A stretch of DNA of 64,000 bases from Atrina japonica (Eukaryota > Mollusca > Bivalvia > Pterioida > Pinnidae): assembly GCA_030159075.1 (NCBI GenBank), contig BROG01000006.1:746501-810500 (forward strand), read 5' to 3'. This document shows, piece after piece, positions 1 to 12,931 of this stretch. A program made the position numbers and the translations under genes. Every line of letters begins with the position of its first letter. Position 1 is the stretch's first letter. Below the pieces are notes generated by a model that saw only the letters and a list, made by a program, of their open reading frames with translations, was not told where the DNA came from and did no database searches.

Positions 1-1860
1 ATCCTGCTATGTATCTTTGCTTATATGGGTTTTTATGAAGTTTAGGTATCCAGTATAAATGTGGTAGCTCGAAATCGGTCTCCGTTGTAGGTGTATCAAA
101 TGAGTGTAATACGGACACGTGATTTTGAAGGATCTCGTCCTTTGAAAGTGAGCTACGTGTGTATGTAGGATTTCCAGAATTCGTATTAAACCCAAGTTCT
201 TCTAATAAACAATTATAGTAATGTGCCTTACAAATAAAAAACTATATTATTTGAGGCTTTGTCTGCTGGTACCAGTACATATTGGTCATGTAACCTGTCC
301 AGTTCAGTTACTACTTCTGGATCATTAAATACAGAGGGATAACGTGTTTTCATAGTCCCTTTAAGTTTTCGAATACGAGATTTTCTCAACCATTGTATGG
401 CTTTCAGCCATTCAGACAAAGTGTCTGGTTCTACGTCTTCATGTTTGGCCCATCGTCTGGCATAATCTTCGACAGAATCCATAACTAAACTGAAATTCTG
501 ACGCCAATTAAAGGAACGGGCTTCCCGGTATTTAGGGCCCCTTAAAATAAGATTTTTGAGGCTTTCATTTTCAACAATAGAAAACGTCGCCGGTAATGAC
601 ATGCCCGATAGTATTGTATTTGAAAGGAGATGAAGCACATGAACATGTGACAGTGTTGTGTAGAAGATGGTTGATGTCTAGGCACTGCAAAACCTGTTTG
701 TAATTGATTAGCTTGGATGCGATGCTAGGTGTATAGCTATATGAAATGCAAGGCGTGCTCTTCAGTTTAAAATATGGTGGAATACAGGACTGAACTTTTT
801 TGTGATTTAGAACATTGCCAATGTTTGAAGCGTCTATGCCTTTATTTGTGAATTTAAGTTTAAGGAAAAGACGTTTCTGTTTAGAACAGTCATCGTTTGT
901 AACGCGTGCAGGCTTAAACAGCCTGTGATAAGCGATGTCCATTATAATGGAGTTGAGTATGTATTCTGGGGTTGAAGAATCCGTGTAGGGGTTCATTCTT
1001 GATTCTTGAAAAAGTTTATTGAGATTTGTAAAAGGAACAGAATAAAGTTTGCTGCGGATGTGATGAAGACCCAATTTTTTGTCAACGTAAGGTAAAAGAG
1101 ATGAAAAAGTGACATCATGTATGTAGGGTCGGTTGTATGAACGATGTCCGTGACTTCGTTTACGTCTTACGTTAGAATTAAAAAGTTCCATCACATTAAC
1201 ACCATTACACAGTGGGCTTGATAGATTGCCTACACTTTGGATATTATCGTTACATCCATAGGGATATGCAGTGCCAAGTTGTTTAATCCAAAATTCTTCA
1301 CGTTGTCTACGGAAGGGGGTACTCAAGGTGGGATTGTTGGTCCAGTGGTATATTTTTTCAATTATACGCACTCTCATAGACAAGATGGAATGGTCAGGAG
1401 AGTTGAAATGTCGATAGAGTATCTGGTTACCCCCATTATTAATTTCGAATCGATGGCCAGATACTCTTTTATTTAAGGGCCCCTTAGTTTCGCCAACATA
1501 AATCAAACCACACAAGGTACACTCAATGCCGTAAAACAACGTTGGATGATTTGCAGTCTAGATGATCCCAGCTTCTGGTGTTGTATTGCTTATTTGTCAG
1601 ATTGCTAGTGAACACTTGATCAGTTATTAATATATGACATGTTTTACAATTTTTGACAGAACATTTAGAAATTGTTGGTATATTATTTGAAAATGAACTA
1701 TCAAAAATGTCGTCAAGTGGAATCTGACAATTTTTTATTGGAACATAAGCGTTATTATGTTTATACCATAACTGGTCATCTTTGGACTGTACAAATGTTA
1801 AATTTTTAATGAAATAGTTTTCTGTGAAACATACTTCCTTTTTCGGGATAAGTTACTTTG
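1..1860 (-). pseudogene. Naiad-like Penelope retroelement, 5' part (GIY-YIG nuclease then RT start), frameshifted
   Basis: Read on the minus strand from about 1860 to 1, the translation gives a Cys-rich stretch (CSVKNCKTCH, near 1630-1665), then a GIY-YIG nuclease core (CTLCGLIYVGETKG, near 1490-1530) with later His residues, a linker with a CxC motif (TCSCASSPF, near 628-646) followed by GHVITGD, and then the start of a Penelope RT (YARRWAKHEDVEPDTLSEW, VPADKASNN, LYWIPKLHKNPYKQRY). The element runs off the left edge before the RT palm. Nuclease before RT, joined by a CxC linker, is the permuted order of the Naiad clade; canonical Penelope elements have the nuclease at the C terminus. Single-base frameshifts near 1540 (NVV to GIEC), 590 (after GHVITGD) and 230 (in a T run) break the frame, so this copy is dead. 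The longest intact piece, 571-1539, starts at TTG and is not a real start. The RT half is close to the fragments at 41.7 and 21.6 kb. Confidence 0.85.
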
Positions 1861-3250
1861 TATTCATCCCTTCTTATTTGCAAAGCACGTGGATTTAATC
1901 AAACCGGATATGTAAGTTAGACTCTAAACCATCGCTTATGACGGATTTTGTATCCGAAAAACAACGTCAATTAATGTTGAATAAATCCTGATCATTATTA
2001 GTCACTTTTATTGCCAATAAAGGTTATAATCGTGTATTGGTTGACCCTTTGGAATACTTTGCCTATTTATTACTACCAATAAATAATAAATGATCACTGA
2101 CGTTTATTGTTGATATAATTAAATAGTTATAAGTATCACTAAATTACATTTTGTATTATTTATATCATTAGTGTTATAATTGATATAGACAATTAGAAAT
2201 ATTAATACCAGTTCAAATTATTGATAGATAAAATTTGAAAAATGTATCGAAAACAATTTATTGCTATCACTCAATTGTGTTTAGTGTTAAAGTTTAAGCT
2301 TTATCTATTTAACAACAATTAACAAACAAGTTACGCCAACTTATACAAATGTCTCTCGTTGGCCGTGATGTGGACATGCGCGGTCCTTACTGTGAGAAGA
2401 AACCGGAGTACCCGAAAAAAAAACCCACGAGTACGATTTGGCGACTGTTGTTCCATCAAAATATACCATACGCGAAATAGGAGAAGTTTACATGTAAATT
2501 TCAGATTACTCTGTGATACTCGGGCGGATCCAGGAATTTAAAGATAGAGGGTCACAACACTCGATTATACAAAAATGTTGGTAATTTGTTTAATTGTCCA
2601 CCTTTTATAGAAAATTAACGATTTTACACATTTTGTCATGTTTATGGGCTCTGCGTTCCTGTCTAAATCCGCCATTGATACTTAAATTATACTAGTTCCT
2701 ATTCACGAAGCAGTGACATGTCAATGCTGACTGTCATTTTGAATTTCATAGGAATGTTAAAAAGAATAGCTGACCTAATTTGACGCATGTATACGCATCG
2801 AGTGAAGTGCAGAGCAGAGTGAATATAAATTAATCTTCCGAATTACATGAGGCCCACGGATTAGCTTAATAACGTCGGTTGGGGATGATTTATGATTATG
2901 ATAAAGCAGCTTGTAAAGGGCATAAGCTTCCCATTACCACCCTCTCTTTGAAAAGAAAAATCATTATGCATTGAACTGACCTTGCTTTAACGTAATTTAA
3001 AAAAATTTTTTTTTCATATCGCACTGAGACTTTCTCAAGTAAATCGCAGTTTGAAAAAAAATCCAAAATGCGTATTTTTCAAAGTCGGTTGTTGTACTTG
3101 CTCCATTGATCTTGAGCACATACGTTTTCCAACATAACAACTTGTTTCCTATTTATTCCCATTATTTAAATTTAGTATCGTTTTCTGTTCCCTTTGTATA
3201 GCTCTTGTATTGTTTTAGTATTCGAATGGCTTTGAGAGAAGGCGGATTCC
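1861..3250. other. AT-rich spacer without a recognised gene
   Basis: No long reading frame or known domain is visible. The only landmark is a short match to the GGGTACTCCGGTTTC type of core found in molluscan SINEs, in reverse orientation near 2383-2445. Confidence 0.5.
2383..2445 (-). repeat. possible SINE-core fragment
   Basis: The reverse complement reads like the CGGGTACTCCGGTTTC-type core segment recurrent in molluscan tRNA-derived SINEs. No tRNA head or tail is seen, so this is a remnant at most. Confidence 0.3.
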
Positions 3251-3271
3251 GGGGGGGGGGGGGGGAGGGGG
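3251..3271. repeat. poly-G tract with one A
   Basis: A 15-base G run, one A, then more G. Similar G runs lie at 12843-12855, 23725-23739 (after a T run) and 44042-44053. Confidence 0.95.
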
Positions 3272-5149
3272 TACGATCCATGAAGTTGGCGAAAAACCTT
3301 AAATTTTTTATAAACTTTGGAAAATTAATACAAGACTTAGATTACTCTTTATTCAAATCCGGGTTTTTATCTGTATGTTTTTGATATTATGGCTTTAATT
3401 TGACTACTCGCCTCGGTTTAATGAATTTCTCTCAAAAGTGTTTGCCCAACATATATGCAAAAAAATTGTCCTTTTCAAATATTTACTCAGCAGGTACGGA
3501 AATTCATTTGTAAAGAAAATTTGCATTAATAAATATTTATACGTTTTACATGAATTATCAGCTAAAGATCTAAAAGTTCTAACCAATAATTTTCGTCGTG
3601 CCACCCACCCCATAAATCCTAGATCCTATATATCCAAGGGTGAGAGATAAGATTTGACATCAAAAATTGTCTGGCTACATATATCTGGAAATAAAGAAGG
3701 GATGGCGCAAAACGAACTTCACTTAAGGGGGGTGACTTTAGAATGAGGATTCCTGTTTAAGGGGAGGGCCGACTCTAGAGTGAGACTTCCCTTCTAGGGG
3801 GAAGTCTCACTCCAAATTACACGGGGAAAGACTGGCTCTAGAGTGGGATCGCGGGGGGAAGTCTGGCTATGGGGGATGCCTCACTCTATAACACCGCCTC
3901 AGAAGTAAAAGTAAAAATGAATCTACTAAAAATTATTGAACATGTAGAAATATAGAAAATGATTTCCGCAAATAAACCTTACAACTCCAAAACAGAATAA
4001 ACATATTGTTAGAGAAAAGAACTCTGTAAACACCGCGAGTACATAGAAATATCATTATAGCTATTAATGAATACTCATGAAATCAAAAGAATTTGATTCT
4101 ACATTTAAATGAAACTTAGGATAACAAAATTACTGACAGTATTAGCATCAGAGTGCCAGGATCCCAGGCTATGAGTGAATTAAAACACTGATATAAAAAG
4201 TAATGTATTACCGTTATACAGAATTATTTGAAGTGTGAGAAAATAAATTTTCAAACAAATTGACTGGCTTAATAATAAATTATTTGTTTAACTTAAAAAA
4301 AACGATACATTCATTACCAGGTTTACAGTAAAATCAGATTTATCTAAATGAATCCTGAAACACACCTTAAAAATAAAATCGATATTGAAAAACAGTTACC
4401 ATGACAATCAATTTTCTAATTTTGAAAAATTACCAAATATAAGCAAAAATGATAGAACAGCAATAAACATAGTAACAAAAATCAAGATTGCATTGGTATC
4501 AGGCCATTAACTCTCAAGTGAGATTGAGCCATCTATTAATGGTTCAGAGAGAGATTGAAAAATCAAGTCATCTTTCTTTGCTGCTTGTACCATACTGTTA
4601 TAATGGATTTTAAAATACATAATTTTGAAAATTCTTATATAACTTACATATAGTGCACTCATCACTTTCAACAAAATAATTCATATCTTTAATGAACTAA
4701 TACATAGCATTATTTTGGAAAGAGAAATATATAACGAGTACAATGACATTTGAAGTGAACATCAGAGGATATTAATGTACAATCCTTATTTCACTAGATA
4801 TTTTTTTTCTATATCGGTCGTTAATGATAGGTCGTTATTGGTATATTAAACACCTGAGTTAAATGTGATTAGCGGATTATTAATCTTGATAAGCAACCAG
4901 TAGAATGGAAATTGTGAAGATATACGAATCGCTTTTAAGACAAATATCATAAATGACACTGGTGTTGAGATCCATTTTTTGCACACATGTCTGTTGCAAA
5001 CACATGTCCGTTTTAATATCTTTTGTTGTATGTATCGATTGATTGTTATATTTTCCTACATGTTTTGAAGTACAGGTTCATTTATTCAGAGATTGCTGTC
5101 AAAGCGATAAACGTGTGTTCCCAAATGTAATAACCAATATCCATTTTTA
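3272..5149. other. AT-rich spacer
   Basis: Apart from the G-rich patch at 3720-3895 nothing is recognised. Reading frames are short and on both strands, as expected by chance in AT-rich DNA. Confidence 0.5.
3778..3812. other. perfect inverted repeat, 14-bp arms
   Basis: GAGTGAGACTTCCC (3778-3791) is followed by seven bases and then its exact reverse complement (3799-3812). It lies in a G-rich patch (3720-3895) in which 'CTCTAGAGT' and 'GGGGGAAGTC' recur, so it is probably part of a small degenerate repeat. Confidence 0.9.
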
Positions 5150-5700
5150 ATTAGCTACGATTTCAATTTCCATATCACGAACTTTCCGTTCCTAAGTAGT
5201 AAAATTCCGTTTTCTCCTGCCTATGGCGTTTTCATTTCACAATTTATACCTTATGCCAGGGCATGCTCCTCATAAATGTTTTATTCTGAGAACCAAACGA
5301 CTCGCAAATAAGCTACGTACATAAGGTTATGTTGTTGAACGCTTGAAATCGTCACAAAGGAAGTTTTATGGTCGATACGAGGATCTTGTTAAACAATATA
5401 AAGTACCCCTCTCAGGAATGCTGGATAGTATTCTGTAACATGACCATATACAGTGACTCCCTTTCGCCAATCATATCCAAAACTAACTGATGACATTTTC
5501 ACTGAACTTGACCTTTTCACCGAACTCGAGAGTTTTTTTATATAGCATTTGCGTCGAGTGTGGCATGCCAGCAGAGGACGTCGACTTCCTCCGGACACCT
5601 GGACCTATCCGGTTTGGGATTCGCAATTGTTCTTCATGTTGAGACCATTTGTATATCTGATTGTCGTATTCTTATTGACTTTCACTTTCGATTTTCCATT
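5150..5700 (+). pseudogene. Penelope-like element, RT C-terminus and 3' region
   Basis: Translation with a few frame changes gives NFHITNFPFLSS, SPAYGVFISQF, YARACSS, RKFYGRYEDLV and VPLSGMLDSI, the conserved block after the catalytic YIDD motif in this PLE group. After about 5440 comes the non-coding 3' region, including the segment near 5560-5650 that recurs at 25.24-25.37 kb. Compare the better-preserved block at 43.33-43.76 kb. The 5' part is missing, as usual for truncated retroelement copies. Confidence 0.75.
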
Positions 5701-5984
5701 GTTACTTCCTCCTTTTTACTTAGCACTTAGGACCATTTCGATAAAAATAGTATTGTGCGCTTTATAGCAAGCAACGTGATGTTGACATTAAATGTGTAGT
5801 CCTTATTTCCTGATACGACATATTTTTGCGGAAAAAAATCTTGAAATTAACTTTCATTCAGAAATTTATCTGTTGCAATGATATATATCAGGATGTAGAC
5901 ATATCCGAGAGGCTTAGATTTGTTTCAATGGAATGTTGAGTTACTTGTTTGATGGTGGTTGTTAAGTTATGTGCATCAATGGTG

Positions 5985-6205
5985 ACGAGGATTTATTCCT
6001 CAGTTATTTCATTTGAAATTGACTGTGGACTTGCAGTCGGTGTAACCGGTCAACAGGAGATGCTTTCTGTTCCATTGTACCTGATCCCACTGTATTTTCA
6101 GAGGTCTGTTTTGTCCAATGTTCAATAGATTTTATTTGTATGTTGTCTAAATATCTGAAGATTAACACTATGGTATCTGTGATTTTTATATTTCAGTTTA
6201 CTTGT
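5985..6205 (+). repeat. PLE 3' tail (family A), diverged
   Basis: Contains 'GACTGTGGACT', a diverged 'GGTGTAACCGGTCAACAGG' and 'GGTATCTG', matching the 3' tail that follows the RT C-terminus at 43.7-43.97 kb. Confidence 0.65.
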
Positions 6206-6359
6206 CACTAGAAAATTTAAATATGGTCCTTCCGCCGAAAAATTGTGTACATATCTTAAAATGATATATCACTTATTGTAATATTGATTTAGCATTCTAA
6301 ATGAGTTGATGACCAGTTTATATTGACTGTGAACGGGATTTATTTGGTTTTTTTTTAAA

Positions 6360-6610
6360 CCATGGACTCACAGTGGGTGGAATGGATCGGCACGGAATGA
6401 TTGCTCCTGGTTTTCCAGAAGTACGTATTTGTCCAGAAGATGCTAACTTCTCCAAGGAACCTAGTTGTATTTCAGGATCTTCCAGAGGCGGGATTCATAT
6501 TCATACATGGCGGGTGTGACATGTCGGGTTAGCATGTCAACTCCTCCATGGAAACTGATGCCACCCCAGGAATTCAAAAGTTCACTCTATTTGTTTGTGA
6601 TCTTATGGAC
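6360..6610 (+). repeat. possible rearranged PLE 3' tail
   Basis: Fragments of the family A tail ('GGACTCACAGTGGGTG', 'CTCCTCCATGG', 'GCGGGTGTGAC') appear out of order, suggesting an old rearranged copy. Confidence 0.45.
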
Positions 6611-6939
6611 CTCCTCTGTGTATCTTTATATAAAAATGCTTGCTTATTTATCAATCATAATGTCGTCGAGGCAATTATCAGTTGAATAAAAATATCTATC
6701 GTGTCGAAAAAAATATTAATGTCGAGTAAAATTGGCGTTTTGTGAGGTTAAGCGGAAAAACCTTATTGATTAGGCAACATCCCATATTTCTAAGACGCAT
6801 CTGATTGGCTAACAGTGAAAAGTAAATTTAGACAAGGACCTAGATTCAGTTCATGATGGCTGAGGTACGTAGGCACTGTAATAGACTGATAAACTCAGCG
6901 ACAATATGTCACTAAAGTAAGCCAAATTTTCTCCTATAT

Positions 6940-7140
6940 ATATTGTTCTCAGTTCAACCCACTTTTTCTCCAGTTCAAGTGAGTTTTGAGGAAAGCTATG
7001 TTTAACTGGAGAAAACTAGGATTACCAGGAGAAAATGTAGATTTTAATTATTTATGTGATTATGGTGTAACAATTTGAGTTAAGTGAAAAAACTAGGCTT
7101 AACTCAGAAAATATAAGTTTAACTCATAAATGTCGAAACA
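6940..7140. repeat. short-motif repeat, family H
   Basis: Repeats variants of 'GTTTAACTGGAGAAAACTAGG' type wording (GTTTAACT + GAGAAAA + CTAGG). The same motif set recurs at 25690-25850. Function unknown. Confidence 0.6.
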
Positions 7141-7289
7141 CCAATGTTAAGTCTATTCTCTTCAACAAATATCTTTCTCTTTGTTTATATGATAAAAACC
7201 TCAACTGGGTGAAATGGATCAAACACACTGGTCCAAAAATACAAATTTGTACGAGACGGGTGAGTCGCATTTATGACTTTTTTCGTTAT

Positions 7290-7795
7290 ATTGATGAATT
7301 TGGCCTTGTATAATACCACGTTCTCTTTAGAAAATATCGAACGTTTATAAATTGGAGCTCAACTGATGAAGTCTGATTGATACAAACGATCGTCTTGAGC
7401 ATTATAACTTTAGTATTATGTTTATAATATTTATAACCACTAGGTCGTTGCCACTGAAGGTCGGCCGTTTTGAGTCACCGAGGGTATACATAAACCTAGT
7501 ACCTGGTATTTCGGTACTAGCTGATTATCTTATATTAAAGTATTATTTAGCACTGATAACACCATTTAAATTCTAAATTCTTCAAAAGCTAAGATAGTCA
7601 TCTTTTTACAATGGTTTCTCTTAGACGGATTTTGCTGTACATTTAGATTTATTATTTGACCTTGTATGATACCACTTTCTCTTTAGAAATTATCCATCAG
7701 CTCAACTGATGAAGTCTAACTGGCAGAAACGATCTTCTTGGGCATTATAACTTTGGTATTATGTTTGTAATATCTATTAACATCATGCATAATCT
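7290..7795 (+). repeat. dispersed repeat family B, about 1.4 tandem copies
   Basis: Landmarks 'TTGTATAATACCAC', 'GAGCTCAACTGATGAAGTCT', 'CATTATAACTTT', 'CCGAGGGTATACATAAACC' and 'GGTATTTCGGTAC' recur with a period of about 360 bp. Other copies: 23.8-24.7, 26.55-26.66, 37.7-38.26 (minus), 42.65-43.32 kb and within the 46-51 kb array. Non-coding; class not recognised. Confidence 0.8.
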
Positions 7796-7969
7796 ATTTA
7801 CTTGAAATCAAAGCCTTTCTGCTATTTGAATAAAATTTTGTCAACACATTCAGTAACATAAATGGTGACCTACATTTTTAGAGAATAACATACTGTAATT
7901 TTCAGTATATAACGACACGTGATTATTCCCGAAAAATATCTTTAAGAATTCAGATAATCACTTAATTTA

Positions 7970-8570
7970 AAGGGGCATTAGCTGTGTTTTTCTCAGTTTA
8001 TTTTTCTTCCTTTTTATTACTTATTGGTATACAATAATAAAACAGTGATGTACACACGCATAAAATTCTAAAGTTCCTATAGATGTTGTGAAAATTGCTT
8101 GTGAAACCCAGGTTTGGCACTTTTTCACTTCAAATTGATGAGTATTCTAGTACTCTAAGTATCGAAATAGTCAAGGGTTGGTTAAATTGTTAATTATTAA
8201 CCAAACATGAAAGAAGCATTACCTTTGTTTTTCCCCAAAATTTCTTTTTCCTTATTCACTACGTAGATTGATATACGATAACAAAAAAAAAAAAAAAAAA
8301 AAAAAAGAGGCATAAAAATTCTTAAATTCCTATGCTTCAGGAACCCAGGTTTGGCACTTGATTAACTCAACCTTACCATTTATATATAAATACTACAGTG
8401 TACCTGACCGTAATTTTCACAAATATATAGAAATATAAGATTATTTATGCCTCTGTATAGCTCTGATTTGTTATTGTATATCAAGTACAAGTAGTGAAAG
8501 TAGAAAAAATTAAAATGATCTTTTTTGGTGAACACAACTGATTCCCCTTTAATTCTTAGTGTCAATAAAA
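7970..8570. repeat. dispersed repeat family F, three copies in mixed orientation
   Basis: Two plus copies (about 7970-8130 and 8215-8365) share 'AACCCAGGTTTGGCAC' and a Py-rich stretch followed by a 'GATATACAATAACA'-like segment. A minus copy lies at about 8430-8560 ('ACTTGTACTTGATATACAAT' in reverse). The second copy holds a 24-base A run (8283-8306). Further copies: 16335-16600 and about 36400-36470. Confidence 0.6.
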
Positions 8571-9713
8571 TATAATTCTTTACCGTTTGTATTACACTTC
8601 GTACGAAGTAAACCGGACACATTATACAAGAAATATTATGTTAACATATTTTAACATTTGCAACATATTTTCCACACATGATAGATCAGAGTCAGTCGTA
8701 CATGAAATTAATTATGCATAAGACAGAATTTCTTTTATGTGTCAATTACTTTGTACAAAATTGTTTAACAAATCACTTCACAAAAAGCACGCTTCGGTTG
8801 TAATTAAATATTTCACGCGCACGTGTTGTACAAAATCTTATAAATAAAATTATACCTATAACGATTGTGTTAAATTTGTTGACAAATATAACTTTTTCAC
8901 ATGACCGATCTTTGGAATGCTGAAGATATTATGATATATATAATCAAGTCAAAGGATAAGTTAATGTTTACAAACCATTTAGCAGCGTTTATTTCGGTTA
9001 ATTTACTAAGTATACTGTACTCAGTAAACGGTATGAAATTTGACAGATCAAGGCCGTTTTATTTTACAATCACATACTGCAGATAGAATCTCTTGTCTTT
9101 ATCGTTATTCGCTTTTATGGGCTCGTCACAAGCCCCTGTTAAATACGTCCCCAATGGAAACTAGTTGTTTACGTTATTTTTTAACGTTTGAAATCGCAAC
9201 TGTACGTTTTGGCTTTGTCAGTATTCAACATATTTTTGTCATACAGGATTACAGACGTTCAACAGTAACGAAGGCAATCACTTTAATGTTTTAATGATAC
9301 ATATCTATGTAAGTCGATCTATGTATGTTTGTTCGCGTGGGTGTGTGTTATACGTTTATAATCACATCTTACATGATCCTTGTGGAAACTAGGATTCTTA
9401 AAAGTCAATAATCTTTTCCCACGTATATGGCAAAATCTATGTCGTTGAATGAACTATATATTTATATACAAGTCATTAATTCTTACACCTAGATTCTAGT
9501 TTTGGTGCTGTTTTTCATTTTCTTTTTCCCACCATAGAGTAAATTGATTCTTTTCTATCGTTGTGTGGCATTTTTGTAATGCATACGTGTAATTCTGTAT
9601 AAATAAAGGCCACCATATGCTAGTGATCAGATACGCTATTGTCTTGAGTTGAAATATATATTTAATATACATTTTGTGTTTCACTAAATGCCACCATATT
9701 TGGAAGTGTAAGG

Positions 9714-9715
<2 letters not shown>
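8571..9715. other. AT-rich spacer
   Basis: Only short reading frames (up to about 84 codons) with no recognisable motif. Confidence 0.5.

Positions 9716-9772
<57 letters not shown>
9716..9772. repeat. (AT)n microsatellite
   Basis: About 28 uninterrupted AT dinucleotides. Confidence 0.98.
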
Positions 9773-9774
<2 letters not shown>

Positions 9775-10529
9775 TGGGGTAAATAAATTCATCGTTAATT
9801 CATTAAGGGACGTCACCACTCCCGACCCAGAATAATATAATTGTTCCTTATTATGGCTCCGGAAGACTTAGAAATCAAAGACACGCGGATTATCTACAGG
9901 ATTAGCTCTCTCTTAAAAATATTTTATTAGCTTGTGTTAGTCATTTACCTTATAAACAAAAACACACACAAATTCACAAAATGAACCAATAATAACGTAT
10001 TCGCTTAAAAAAAAAAAAAAAAAAATTCGAAATCATATTTGATACAAAATCCTTTTATCAGATACTCACATACTACATATCTATGTATTTCTGGTTAACA
10101 TCTTGACATGTGTGACTTATATAATTTGTATCAAATTTAAGAACTTAGTTAATCCTGGTCACAGTAAGATATTTTCAATAGTTACCATTCAACTCAAGGT
10201 TTCTGTTTGTGAGACAAGGTAATTTGAGACGAGTTGTCAATTACATCGATGGTAAAATACATACTCTTATATAAAGAAATTGTTTCTAAAGGTTTGACTT
10301 CGATATAAACGTGTTGTATAAACATCACAAATACCAAAGTATCTATCAATGGTTAAGAGTTTCATGTGACATAAACGAGTTTACGTGAACAAAGAAACTG
10401 ATGGGTTTTTCTTTTCTTTTTAGATTGTAAAAATGTTGGCTCTCTGGTAGTCAAAGTATAGAAAATAGATTTTATCAAAGTGACGTTAGTTGCGATTTTG
10501 ACAAAAGTTCTAAAAAGATACAAATTTGC
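9773..10529. other. AT-rich spacer
   Basis: An A run at 10008-10024 and nothing else recognised. Confidence 0.5.
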
Positions 10530-10812
10530 TAAGATGAATCATGTATAATTAAAATTCACATTTACATAAATTATAAAAGTGTTAATAATTCTTAAATATG
10601 CCAGGTTTTGGCCTCATTTGTTATGCCTTGTGCGGGTGTTCCGAGATTTCCGACACAGTTGCTATGATTAAAATTCACATCCATACCCATACAACGTTGA
10701 CATAAATTGTAAAAGTGTTAATGATTCTTAAATTTGCCAGGTTTTGTGATTGGTGACCTCATTTGTTATGCCTTGCTCGGATGTTCCGAGATTTACCGAC
10801 ACAGATATGATA
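10530..10812. repeat. tandem duplication, about 135-bp unit
   Basis: Two consecutive diverged copies share 'AATTAAAATTCACAT', 'AAAAGTGTTAAT', 'TGCCAGGTTTTG', 'CTCATTTGTTATGCCTTG' and 'GTTCCGAGATTT'. Confidence 0.9.
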
Positions 10813-11539
10813 TTGACCCAGATACATCGAGTTGACCATGCGTATTAATTTCCATAATTATCCTATCATTTCTTCAAAGTGATTATATCAGTCGTAAGTT
10901 TAAACGTCGCCATATTTTAATTTCTTGTAATTTTACCTACGACATAAAACTCTACACTACCTAACAGTATAGATAACCTAAGCAAATTGAATTGAGGCAC
11001 CTTGAAGCGGTATTAATAAACATGACTCCATGTCAACTAATCTCCCTAGTACTCCGGCTCAGCCGGCTTTTCATGATTCTTTATAATACTTTAAAATTTC
11101 TGGTGAAACTGGACATGTTCGTATATTGATGGCATAAATTGTCAATATTTATGAAAATTGCTGCTCCTTTGAAGAAAACTTTACATGTAGAAATATTGAA
11201 AAATATTCCTGGAGTACGTGGTCATTTTTTCAGTACCGTACTCAACCTATGTATTGCTTTTTTGCCAATAAACAATAAAAAAATCATTTTTTTCAAGAAA
11301 TTCATAAGTATGATGAAAAAATAATATATATGAATGATGTAAAATTATAATATGTGTCCTATTCACTCACATTCTGAGGTTTAGACAAACGACAACATTG
11401 TCAAAGTAATGAAATAAAATTTGAACTTAAGTTTTGGTGAATTTGGACCTAGGTCCATAATGGAAGTATAAAAAGACAATGATATTTAGTTCTGTAATTT
11501 ATGCATTTGACAGATGTAGATTTTGGAAATTGTCTCAAA
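10813..11539. other. AT-rich spacer
   Basis: No gene, RNA or repeat recognised. Confidence 0.5.
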
Positions 11540-12065
11540 CAATGGTTTTTCTAGAAAAAGTTATTTTATCAACTTTAGGGAGCACGCTATCCCCGACCAC
11601 TGCACATATACGAAATACACGAAATATGCTGAGCACTTCGCTAATAAATCACTTTGATTATCTTTCGTAAAAGAAGGTTGGATCAGAGAAAAAAAAATAA
11701 TTAAATTGGAAAAGAATTTGGGCCAAGTATCCTCCAGACATTGAATTATGACTCCTTTATGGTTAAAATATTTCTTTGATAGATTAATTCAGAAGCCCGA
11801 TGACTTATTCTCTAGCTTCTAGACACAAAATCAGTGTTTTACCGTGGTTAAGGGTATGCTTTCAAGAAATGTTCAATTTTAAAAGACCAGAGAGTAAATT
11901 ATCACATTGCGACTTGTTTTTATCCGGGTAAATATTACAATAAATTGACAGACTTATCATTTACCCAAAATAAATTGAGTATCAGCAAACACAAATGCAC
12001 GAGGGAATTTTAAAATTGTAACAGCTCTGGGAAACCTTTTTTCTGGATTCCAGAGGAGTTGATAC
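11540..12065 (+). repeat. dispersed repeat family G
   Basis: Shares 'CTCCAGACATTGAA', 'AGAAGCCCGATGA', 'TATTCTCTAGCTTC' and 'AGACACAAAAT' with 54880-55345. Copies are diverged by substitutions and indels. Class unknown. Confidence 0.7.
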
Positions 12066-12324
12066 CATAAAAAATATATGTGAAAAAGGTAGGGGCGTGG
12101 CGCATCCCTCCCTCTGGTCCTCCAGTTTCTATGTCTATGTTAGATTATATTCTTTTAGAATCTATATAAAACATAAATCGATAAAGCAGGGATTATCAAC
12201 ATATATTACGATTGGCTTTACAGATCTGTCTTGTGTCTTTTAATTTGTTATTCACTGCTTTTAGCTCTCCCAAGCGCGAGCTCTTCGGATCACCTTTTCG
12301 TCCAGCTGATAACTTATCACATTC

Positions 12325-12690
12325 TTGTCACCAATTCCTTTCTGGTCGCTTCTATTTTCATCGTATATCGACGTGTATAGAAAGAGGGATATAGATAGAT
12401 TGTTTATTAATTGTTTATCCTATAAATATGAAAATAAATACACTGTATTAATGTTGGGACTTTTTTATTTAGTTAAGACCTTTTCTTGTCACTTCTATTC
12501 TCACCGTATCTTGACATGCAGATGATAGATATATTGATTTTATTATTGTTTATTCCAAAAATATGTAAATAAAATACACTGTATTGATTTTTGAGAGATT
12601 GTATTTTATTTTTGACAGATCTTATTTAAAATTGACTCTTTTTTGTAGCTAATTCCTTTCTTGTCGCTATATCTACTTCATCAGGACCTT
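12325..12690. repeat. tandem duplication, about 150-bp unit
   Basis: Two to three diverged copies of a segment with 'CTTGTCGCT', 'TCTATTTTCATCGTAT' and 'AAATAAATACACTGTATT'-like wording. Confidence 0.65.
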
Positions 12691-12931
12691 ATTGCTCGTC
12701 GGCGTATAGCTATAGACCAAATATATATTTGATCAAAGGAACCTGCAATTCTGTCCGTATATTAATACACAAATCATTTATATAGCCTGCCCTCTGTAAT
12801 GAGGAGATAAATAAGTGAAGGATTGCAACGTGTCTTTTTCGAGGGGGGGGGGGGGTAATGGCCGACTGAGGCTGTAGTTCGTCGTTTATCTACGCATTTT
12901 CACCAAACGAACTTATGGTACTGCTTGAATA

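Noticed and set aside
1..1860. Hammerhead ribozyme as found in classical Penelope elements
   Set aside because: I could not find the conserved CTGATGA / GAAA core near any PLE end here. The frequent CTGATGAAGTC in family B lacks a partner stem arrangement that I could identify.
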